64,000 nt of DNA, taken from NCBI GenBank assembly GCA_007449985.2, contig VIIQ02000574.1, positions 1 through 64,000 on the forward strand. Direction: 5' to 3'. The DNA is from Desmodesmus armatus. Lineage: Eukaryota > Chlorophyta > Chlorophyceae > Sphaeropleales > Scenedesmaceae. Below the pieces are notes generated by a model. The model worked only from the letters and a program-made list of their open reading frames with translations, was not told the DNA's origin and did not search any database. Numbering within the stretch: the stretch's first letter is position 1; every line of letters starts with the position of its first letter. The position numbers and the translations under genes are program-made. Of this stretch, positions 56,101 to 64,000 are shown one piece after another.

Positions 56101-57737
56101 CTGTCGGCAGCACAGGCGGCAGAACAGGAAGGATGAGGTGGATACATAACATCGTCAGCAATGTACACCCATAGCAGTGCAGGCATGGCTTTGCGGGCAT
56201 ACGTACATGGAGGCCTGCCGACCATACACCAAACCTACGTTCAGCTGCGAAGCACAGCTTTAGTGAAGCGATGGCACTGCAATGCTTTAAGCTGTTGAAA
56301 GCATAGCTCTGTCTCAGGGACCACATAAGGGGGCAGGTGTGCTGAAAGGTATCAAAAATTCAAGCTCTCAGCAGCTCATCAGCAGCGCTTGTGCCTCCCT
56401 CACCTTGTTCAGGTTCTCCCTGATGATCCAGTGGCGTGTGCGGTGGCGCTGTGTGACCGTGTCCCACAGGCTCCAGCCAACCTCCAGGATGGTCTGGCTG
56501 CTCTTCTCCCACCACTCAAAGTCCAGGGACACCAGCATGCGCACACGGGGACGGCGCCCCTGCTGCCTAGCCCGGCCTCCATTGAGCAGGGCCTGCAGGG
56601 CTGTAGGGCTGGTGGGTATGGACAGCTCCGTGGCGGTTGTGAGCTGTGTGCGCACCTCCTCAAACATGGCCTGCAGGACAGGCAGGAAGGCAGTGTTGCA
56701 TGTCAGCACACCTGACAAGTGACCTGTGACTCAGCAGGCCTCAATCAGCCACCTGTTTGGTTGTGACCGACATGGTGCGGATGCTGCAATGGCCGCCAAA
56801 TCTGACGGCAAGGTGCATGAAAGGAGCAGCAGCAGCAATCTGCTGCAAGCAAACTGGGCAGCAACCAAACTGTGCAGAGGCTTGGTGCAACCAGCGTGAC
56901 AACATGCTGCTGCTTGGCACCCTCCTGCAGTGGATCAACAAGTGCCTGTCTCTCGCAACTGTCATGCGTGCGGGGGGCAGGGGGCTTCAGCTGTGCTGTA
57001 GGGCAGCAGCAGCCTCTGTGCTGCAGCTGTCCAGGCTGCTTGGGTACACTTGCCCTGTGCTGAGGTCCCTCCCCCTCACCTGCGACTTGCTTTGCCTGGC
57101 CAGCTTGCCAAAGCTGTTGGTCACTCCCTTGTACTGGCTCTCATTGGCCAGGTTGACCTGCTGCACCATGTCATACTTGGCCGCTGCATGAGTAAGGCCA
57201 GCACCAATGAGGTCCAAGGCATCTGACAGATTGCACCCCAAGTGCTGCTGCAGCTTGACGAGCAGCTTGCGAACGGATGAAAGCTCCAGCAGAAAGCATG
57301 GTGTGCCTGTCTCCTTGTCTACACCTGCCAGTGCCACCAGTAGAGGGGGGAGGGTGCCACACACAGGGTCAGCACAAGGGACTACAGAGTGCCTAAGCTT
57401 GTGGTATGTTGCTGAGACAGGCAACCAGGTCGCATACTCAGCCAATGCTATGCTGCTAGTGCCCCTGCCATGGTCAGCACAACTCCCCAGGATGCAGATG
57501 CAGTGGGTGCAGACAGATGCAGTGGGTGCAGTACACCTAGCCCAACAGGGGCTCCACTCTGCCCTCACCCCTCATACCTGTGAAAAAGCCCAGCTGGTTG
57601 TTCTCCACGAAGAAGTTTGGGGCCTGGAATGTGTTGACAAGCTCAAGGGCAAGAGCTGCATCTTTGTCACTGTCTGGATTGAGCTGGTTGTTCAGGGCAG
57701 CGAGGCAGGCGCGCTTGATGTTATTCACCGATATCAT
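53142..57737 (-). CDS. DEDD-type 3'-5' exonuclease-like protein (Gfd2/YDR514C family)
   Basis: Nine exons (57737-57578, 57324-57080, 56670-56404, 56100-55960, 55554-55460, 55176-54996, 54692-54561, 54293-54074, 53800-53142) join in phase to 699 residues. The nuclease part is residues about 180-315: LVSLDFEWWE (Asp 185, Glu 187), ILEVGWSLWD, HWIIREN, RMNFLFGTSERG, DIDVVLVGHAMTQDQ (Asp 292) and VTFDTQKLF (Asp 311), i.e. the four acids of a DEDD RNase H-like fold in the Gfd2/YDR514C style. An N-terminal part of about 130 residues is helical. After the nuclease come an acidic stretch (SEDDGYGVPDDLDSDDSDYG), a basic linker (PEKRKAVQ) and a low-complexity tail with repeated GGAPPGAWGRP. Substrate is unknown; RNA is likely from fungal relatives. 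All four acids are present, so activity is plausible. Confidence 0.75.
53270..53480 (-). repeat. A/P/G-rich coding repeats in the exonuclease-like gene
   Basis: Two clear copies of about 70-80 nt encode GGAPPGAWGRPAAAAAA-like units, with a third partial one (ARGAWAAAAAG). All keep frame. Confidence 0.7.
54693..54995 (-). repeat. Intron with G11 run near the donor and C15 run near the acceptor
   Basis: On the sense strand the intron starts GTGTGTGTGTGTG followed by G11 (plus-strand C at 54973-54983) and later has C15 (plus-strand G at 54771-54785), about 78 nt before the acceptor. The two runs are complementary. Confidence 0.85.
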
Positions 57738-58113
57738 GATCCCAGGCAGCACAGCAGCACAGAAGTCAGTGGAGTCCGAGTAATAGTACGTTCTGCAGTA
57801 GAGTGGTTAAGGACCTCCAGCAGTTCAGCAGAGCGACTTTTGACTGCGTTCACAGCGGCCAGCTTGTGCACGCCCTTGTGAGGGTGAGACGGGCTTCTTG
57901 GATGGCAAGGACAGTTCAAGACGTTAAAAATGACAGGTTGGCCCTTGGACTCGACTCCTCATGTTCAAGGTCTCGGTTTACATCGCCAGGATTAGTAGAG
58001 ATCAAGCCGGAGTCAGGATCAGCTGCCCGCAGCTGCACCCAACCATTGGCATCACCTGATCTCCAGGGCACTTGTATCCATCCATTTACTAGTCACTATC
58101 CTGTCCCGTGTCA
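57738..58113. promoter_or_regulatory. Bidirectional intergenic region, exonuclease-like / PUX2-like
   Basis: 376 bp between divergent start codons, holding both promoters. No TATA box recognised. Confidence 0.5.
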
Positions 58114-60407
58114 ATGGATGAGCTCAAGGACAAAATCAACTCCCTGTTTAAACCAAAACCCAAAAAGTAGGTCCACCTACCTGGTATGCTCTCTAGTGAC
58201 CATGATGCCATTGGTGTGCGTGCGTGGGGCGTGCGTGTGTGTTGTGTGCTGATGCTGGACCGTGTGATTGTGTTGCATAGGGCTGGCTTCAAGGGGCAGG
58301 GCCACCGTCTGGGCAATGCTGAACCCACACAGCCACAGCCGCAGGCTCACCCAGCAGCACAAACATCCACCAGCAGCCAGCAGAGGGCAACCCTCCAACA
58401 GCCGCATGCAGCCCAGCATGTCAGCAAGGTGGAGCCACGGCAAGAGCTCAAGCCAGCGACAGAGTTCAGCCCATTCACTGCAGTGATAGGTGAGGCGAGT
58501 GACCATCAAACTCACAGCATGAGCAATAGTGGCTTCACTCACACTCCGCCCCAGCTGCTTCCTCAGGAAGTCATCGGTCCAAACTGCCGCAAGGTCCAGC
58601 CCTACCTATGCCAATGCCAGTGGCAACATGATCCAGTGAAATGCATTGCTCCTACACACACAAGTCTTGTTCTCAAAAGCTGATGCCCTCCCTGCAACAG
58701 TGTCATAAGTCGCCCCGCTTTCCTTCTGTTGCAGGTGGGGGTGCAGCGTGCACCACCACCAAGATGAACCCTGCAGCCAGCCCAGCAAACAACGAAAGTG
58801 CAGCAGCCACACAGCCAGGGCCGAGTCAACTATCACCTCCACAACCTCCGCCCCAGCAGCAGGCAGCACCTCCAGTTGCCCAAGCGGAGGTCAGTCCATC
58901 AGTGCTTGAGGAGCAGCAGCACTGCCTGGCCCTCATCAGCTCACAGCCTGAGGCGGCAGCTGGCAGCATGGAGGTGCTGCACAAACTGCTCAGCAACCTG
59001 ATGGCAGCACCGCAGGTGAGCCAGGCGAACCACAACATGGGACAGGCACTACTGCCAATACAGCTAGCATCGTGCACAGAAGGTCACTCTGGTGATGTCT
59101 CTCAGGTTGAGAGATCTGTTTAGCTCCGCAGTTGCTGTTTCCTGCAGATTTGATGCTGCTGCACCCACTGCTTGCTTGACAGTTCTTCTGCTGACGTGAT
59201 AACACTTCGTTCGGCCCCCTTGCCTCTGTGTTGGCTGTGGTATGCTCTGTTGCACAGGAGGCAAAGTTCCGGCAGCTGCGGCTGGGCCCCGACCCCAACC
59301 CCAAAATTCAGGCCAACATACTGGCTGTGTCTGGTGCCCTGGACCTCCTCAAGGCATGTGGCTTTGAAGTCCATGAAGACAGCCAGGACGGAGGAACATT
59401 TGCGTACTTCCTGGACGATGCAAAGCTGTCATATGTTGAGGCAGGCCTGCTGCAGCTGCAGTTGGTACTGAGCGAAACGTGGCAGACGCAGCAGCAGCAG
59501 CAGCAGAGCCAAGGTCAGCAGCAGTCACAGCCTGCACAAGCAGCAGCAGTAACCTCTGCAACCAGCAGCAGCCTCAGCAGTGCAGGTTTAGCAGGCCCAG
59601 CATCGCAGACGCCAGCAGTACCACAGGCAGTTGCTGCAGCACCAGCACCAGCACCGGCGGCGCAGCCACCTGTTGCCCGCAACACGCTCGTGCTGCTGCC
59701 AGCTGCCCCAGATGCCGATGTCCCTGACTGGTTCTTCCAGCGCACTGCTGCTGAGGTGAAGGCGGAGTTCACAGCACTGCTGCGGCGGCGGCAGGCACAG
59801 CAGGTGGTGGCCAGCAAGGCCTGGAAGGACCTCAAGCTGGGGGCGGGTGGCAGCAGTGCTGGCAGCAAGCAGCCGTCTGTCATCACCCTCAGGGTCCGCT
59901 TTCCTGAGGTAAGAACAAGCATGGTGCTGCTTGTATTTGTGAAGCTGCACGAGTCGCCATGTACACTGTTCTGTCTGGATGTTTTGCCATGCCTGGCTGG
60001 CCGTGCCACATAAGCCATCATGTCTGAGGGTCTGCATATGTAGAACAAACCCGCTGCGCTTATAAGCGCCTGAACTTTGTGTTGCTGCCGCTGCTGTTTC
60101 CGCCACTCTCTGTGCGTGTCAGGGTGTATGCTTGCAGGGATGCTTCGGTGTGCGTGAGGCTGTCACTGCTGTGTTTGACTGGGTCACAGGCAGCCTCAGG
60201 TACCCGGGCCTTACCTACGAGCTCATCACACCCAACAGGAGCCCACTGGGCTCTAAGGGCTCAGTGGGTGCAGCAGACCTGGCAGGGGCTGTGCTGCACT
60301 TCAGGGGCCTCAGCCATACACAGCGGGGAGGGTACCTGGTGGATGAGCGGGGCAGGCAGCTGCCCTTCCTGAGTGATGGCCTGCTGGCACAGGCACAGGC
60401 TGACTGA
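58114..60407 (+). CDS. PUB and UBX domain protein, PUX2/UBXN6-like Cdc48 cofactor
   Basis: Five exons (58114-58166, 58281-58489, 58735-59015, 59258-59908, 60123-60407) join in phase to 492 residues. The start MDELKDKINSLFKPKPKKAG followed by FKGQGHRLG matches the short N-terminal Cdc48-binding region of plant PUX2 and animal UBXN6/UBXD1. A P/Q-rich linker leads to a PUB domain (FRQLRLGPDPNPKIQANILA, then GALDLLKACGFE), which binds the C-terminal tail of Cdc48/p97. The C-terminus is a divergent UBX domain (ITLRVRFPE, then LQGCFGVREAVTAVFDWV and LTYELITPNRSPLG); the FPR loop is not seen. UBXN6-type cofactors work with p97 in membrane and lysosome-related sorting. Exon 4 has Q and A runs between PUB and UBX. 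A pair of palindromes starts six nt after the stop. Confidence 0.83.
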
Positions 60408-60412
60408 GGCAG

Positions 60413-60471
60413 CCCAACCCTAGGGTTGGGAGTGTTTGGCCCAACCCAGGCCTGGGTTGGGAGTGTTTGGG
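60413..60471. repeat. Two tandem perfect palindromes just after the PUX2-like stop
   Basis: CCCAACCCTAGGGTTGGG (60413-60430) and the 22-nt palindrome at 60440-60461 (CCCAACCCAGG then its complement) are each followed by AGTGTTTGG. As RNA each would form a GC-rich stem with no loop, or both could pair together. Confidence 0.9.
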
Positions 60472-62157
60472 GGTGGTTGTCTATTGAGTATGTGTCCTGC
60501 TTGATTTTGTACATCGCTCTGTGAATATCGTGTCAAAGGCTGAGTGCAGTAGTGGAAGTGTTGGGGTGTGACCTGTTTGCTGATTCTCGCAGAAATGTTC
60601 AATGGTTTGTTATGTATGCTGCATTTCGGCATGTAGCTCAAAGTGCATGGCCTGGCCTCTGTCAGGGGGATTCCATTGCTGATCTATGTTCTGCATGTAC
60701 ATAACTGTGCTGTTGTGGTGAGCCAGATAATGATGCAACTGTGTACATCCTGAAATGCCAGGATAGATGGGTACCAGTCGACTGGTATGGACGTCCATGG
60801 CCATTGTGCCGACGGGGCTGCCAGCTGCAGCACCTTGCATGTTCCTGGTTAAGCCCGTGCTACTGTGGGCATAAGCTGTGCAGTGTGTGGGTCCCTGAGG
60901 TCCAGGGGTCACTAGGAATTAGCACGTGGTGTCTTCATGTATTGAACAAACTGTTACCATGCTGGCTCTAGGCTGGCAACTTGTAAAATCAGCTTGCAAG
61001 TTGCATGTTCTGGGACAACTTTGAGCAACCATCAAGCAAGGCAGACATGCAGTGACCTACAGCTGCCCAATGCAGCTAGTAAGGTGTCTGTAATACATGC
61101 ATGCTGGTGCTTGTATCCAGCAGCAGCCCACAAAATGACAGAACCAACTTAACAACCAAGGCTTGGATGGAGCTCAACAAGCAACAACCTGTACAACAGG
61201 TGTGCCCATGGACCCAGATGCGCAGATCAAGCGCAACAAAGCCTTTATGCAGGGCAACACTGCTGGAAATGGCGGCCAAGACGTGCAGTCCTCCTGCTCC
61301 CCACTGTACACACAGGGCATGATGACACACACATGGCGTGCAGTCCTCTTGCTGCCCATAGCACTCACATTGCACAACGACACATACCGTCGGACAGTGT
61401 ACAGAGTTACTACTCAGCGCGCGCAGTCGTTGCGCCATCAGCACAAGGCAAGTTGCGACACGCAACCAAGCACTACAGCATATGTACCAGTTACACCAGT
61501 CTGGCCGCCGCTTGCACCGGCTCAGTGCAGATCTGCCCCCAGAGCACCATGTTGTTGCACCACAATTAATTGCAAGGACACAACAGCTCCACTCCTGTGC
61601 CTGACAGCAGGCTTGAAAGGTTAGCAGCGCATCAGATCCTACCACAGCAACAACACACACAGCATCCTCACAAGTACCAACTTCAGCCCCTAGCATCCAA
61701 GCTGGAGGTCAGTGGTGACAGACAGGAACAAGCTATCCACACCCCCACCTTCACTATCATCCTCAAAACAAAGCCATAACAGCAGGTACTGCAGGCATAA
61801 GCACCTCTGTTGGCATGCAAAATCATACATGCACACAAGGATCAACAGCCGGCTAGTGCAATGGCAGCACCATTGCTAGCTTGGTGGTTAAAGGCCGCAG
61901 AAAGACAAAACCCACGACTTGACACCAACCTCCCTGGTGGAAGCTCCCACCCTGCCAGACTCTGAGTGTACAACCTGTGCACAACAGGGGTAATATGCTG
62001 CTCTGTACAACTAGCAAAGCCGCTGCTGACATACAGGTTCTGAAACATTGGAACTCACTCATACCTGGAAGAGAGCAACCAAACAAGAACAAGGGGTGTT
62101 GTGACAGTAACACCAGCTGGCTGCTGCAAGGCCGCAATACATTTGCTAGAACACCGC
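60472..62157. other. Convergent intergenic region, no gene seen
   Basis: About 1.7 kb. A TGTAA lies near 60981. Near 61284 and 61337 the phrase CGTGCAGTCCTC-C/T-TGCT is repeated. ORFs here are short and lack motifs. Confidence 0.5.
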
Positions 62158-63746
62158 TTAGGCGCGTGGTATGACATGCACCTTGACCCCGTGCTTGGGT
62201 GACAGAGTGAGGTTGAGCTCCAGCTGCAGAGGGTCCTGGCCAGGCAGCAGCTGGTAGGTCTGGTGCTGGTACAGACGGACCAGAGCAATCTTGGCCTCCT
62301 GCAATGCAAGCCCACAGATATGTGATCTGGCATGTTGTATCGACTGTCATCACGCTTGGTGTCTTACTGAGACTGTGTGACACAAACATCATACACCTGT
62401 CATCAGATCAGCGGTCAATGTCATGCGCAAAGTCCATCAACTTGGACTCATTACTAACAGGCAAGCACACACAGCACGGCACAGCAAGGCACCGTACGCT
62501 TTCGACACTGCTACAACTTATGTGGAGTGATTTTGAAAGCTCAGATTGTTGTTCACAAAGCGTCCTTGAACACAGGAATTGATGAAGGCGTCCGGTTCCA
62601 CTTGTGTAACGTTGACTGTATTTCATGCATTCCATACCATCATGCACCAGAATTTGCCTGAGTTTGCCGCCCTACCTGGAGCGCAAACCTCCAGCCAATG
62701 CACATCCTTGCACCACTGCGAGCATCAAACAGGACAAGGACGATGTGAGGTATGCACCAGAGGCACACACACATGCTCAACCATGTCGCAGGCATGAGAC
62801 CAGCTGATGCAGAGCTGCACTGCCTCCAAACAACTCGTATGCTAGTGACATGCGACACACATGCATGAACACAAGCCCAAGTGAAAGACATACATCACGC
62901 CACGTTAACAACTCAGTGCCCAGCACATCCCATCACAGCACTGGTGCTGACGTCAACCAGGCCGTCACAACAACTCACCTGCCAAAGGGTGTCCATGCAT
63001 CAGGTGTTGTGGGGGCGAGGTGCTTGCCCTCAGGCAGCCAGCGCTCAGGCCTGAACTCCTCAGCAGCCGGCCAGTACTTGGGGGAGCGCTGGTAACCATA
63101 CAGGAACGGGAACACACCCACACCCTCAGGAACCACGATGTCCGGCGTCAGGGCAAAGCCGCCTGCCTTGACGTTCCTGTTGAGGATGGTGGCAGGGGGG
63201 AACAGGCGCAAAGACTCCCGCACGATGGCCTCTGCGTAAGGAAACTGTGCAGCGGGCGCAGCACCCACACCAGCAGTGGCAGTTGGGGCAGATGTCAGCA
63301 AGCACGGCTTTCCAGTGGAAAGTTTCCACACCATGGCCTGCACCTTACAAGTGAGGCTGGGTTGAGACCAACAGGAGGTGGCACACTGCGACCACGCCAT
63401 GACATGCCACAGCCATCACCGCCCCTCGCCACCCCACTCACCGCTCTGCCCGGCCCTGCAGGCACCCCCTGTCTGCTACTCACACACTGCACATGTCTTG
63501 TCTACAAAAGGAGATGCTGCGGTGCAGTGCTCACTGCCGAGGCTGCAGTGCGCTTTCTCCCCCCCCCCCCCTCACCTTGTCGAGGTCCTGGTACATGACG
63601 CGCCTGTCCCGCCCAAATGCGTCAACCTCCTGGAGCAGGCGACGCTGGATGTTTGGGTCCCGCGCAATGCCGTAGATGCAGAAGCTGAGGGTGTTAGCGG
63701 TGGTCTCGTAGCCTGCCAGGATGAAGGTGTTGCTCTGAGCCACGAT
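62158..63746 (-). CDS. Cytochrome P450 monooxygenase, C-terminal part; 5' part outside the window
   Basis: Four exons are seen (63746-63576, 63337-62979, 62715-62676, 62298-62158), joined in phase; the last base segment 63747-64000 is intron. The P450 marks are complete for the C-terminal half: AGYETT (I-helix oxygen groove), ESLR (K-helix ExxR), FRPERW (PERF motif) and, across an exon junction, FGSGARMCIG with the haem-binding Cys. The end TLSPKHGVKVHVIPRA is normal. A 25-residue insert rich in A, T and G (TSAPTATAGVGAAPAA) stands just before the ExxR helix. The N-terminal membrane anchor is not in the window. The clan cannot be fixed with confidence. Confidence 0.9.
63559..63571 (-). repeat. 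Poly(G)13 (sense) fused to the donor of a P450 exon
   Basis: On the sense strand the donor reads GTGA followed by G13, so the run begins within the donor itself (plus-strand C at 63559-63571). Confidence 0.85.
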
Positions 63747-64000
63747 CTGCAGGACAAGCGAGCAAGGGATTGGATGGAGGAAGGGAGGCAGGGAAGCCAT
63801 GGTCGACCATACTCATCAATAACTTTGAGCCACTAGCGATGGTTTCGAAACACTGGCAGCAGGCTTCTACAGTGCAGGTCAACCTCAAATGCAGAAAGAC
63901 CCTATTTATGTTATAAATGGCTGCAGATATGGCTGACACCGGACGACACCGCCCCCCATGTGCCAGCACGTGCATGCTGTACCTGCTGAACTGTATGACG
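63747..64000 (-). other. Intron of the P450 gene reaching the window edge
   Basis: No P450-like exon is seen here; the next upstream exon must lie beyond 64000. Confidence 0.6.

Noticed and set aside
1..64000. CRISPR array, restriction-modification, toxin-antitoxin or other prokaryotic defence system
   Set aside because: Genes are intron-rich and eukaryotic throughout; tandem repeats found are coding minisatellites or microsatellites without spacers.

Overview
The window looks like nuclear DNA of a green alga. Genes are dense and split by many short GT-AG introns (GTGAGT/GTGAGC donors, TGCAG acceptors). Coding DNA is full of CAG/GCA runs that give Q- and A-rich proteins. TGTAA, the usual chlorophyte poly(A) signal, lies 25 to 290 nt after many stop codons. 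Proteins have plastid, thylakoid, mitochondrial and secretory leaders, and the algal/plant families PUX, plastid uL3 and FIP-like are present. The standard code fits (TAA, TAG and TGA all end genes). A chlorophyte such as Scenedesmaceae or Chlamydomonadales is my guess; the species is not resolved. All exon coordinates come from reading splice sites by eye and checking that codon phase is kept across each junction.

Layout. 1-3.5 kb: decayed 3' end of a non-LTR retrotransposon and its repeat-rich tail. 4.1-7.0 kb (-): FG nucleoporin. 7.9-10.4 kb (-): TRAIP-like RING E3 ligase with a C-terminal PIP-box-like motif. 10.9-15.3 kb (+): 946-residue protein of unknown function, probably mitochondrial. 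16.0-16.8 kb (-): DUF1499 lumen protein. 17.0-19.5 kb (+): membrane lysophospholipid acyltransferase. 19.9-22.9 kb (+): WD40 protein with a coding minisatellite. 23.9-26.1 kb (+): UBA-UIM-UBX Cdc48 adaptor. 27.4-31.0 kb (-): E1-type GH5 cellulase with a C-terminal CBM49-like module. 32.2-32.7 kb (-): coiled-coil fragment. 34.5-36.1 kb (-): ALKBH2-like DNA dealkylase. 36.4-39.2 kb (+): FkbM methyltransferase with an apparent 2-nt frameshift. 39.7-40.7 kb (-): FIP-like thylakoid zinc-finger protein. 41.1-42.2 kb (+): DCC-family thiol oxidoreductase. 43.5-45.1 kb (-): plastid ribosomal protein uL3. 45.6-49.0 kb (-): TFIIIC WD40 subunit. 49.3 kb (+): eL39. 49.6-51.3 kb (+): DNase II. 53.1-57.7 kb (-): DEDD exonuclease-like protein (Gfd2/YDR514C type). 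58.1-60.4 kb (+): PUX2/UBXN6-like PUB-UBX protein. 62.2-63.7 kb (-): 3' part of a cytochrome P450 that runs off the right edge.

The genes do not form one pathway. Two loose themes stand out: genome maintenance and Cdc48/p97 (TRAIP, ALKBH2 and two different UBX adaptors), and ribosome supply (eL39 head-to-head with a TFIIIC subunit, plastid uL3 next door). Six gene pairs are head-to-head with 0.2-0.4 kb between start codons, so shared bidirectional promoters are likely. I found no prokaryote-style defence or mobile system and no CRISPR, rRNA or convincing tRNA. The most unusual items are the GH5-CBM49 cellulase, the FkbM frameshift, the paired G-run/C-run introns, and the palindrome pair after the PUX2-like gene.
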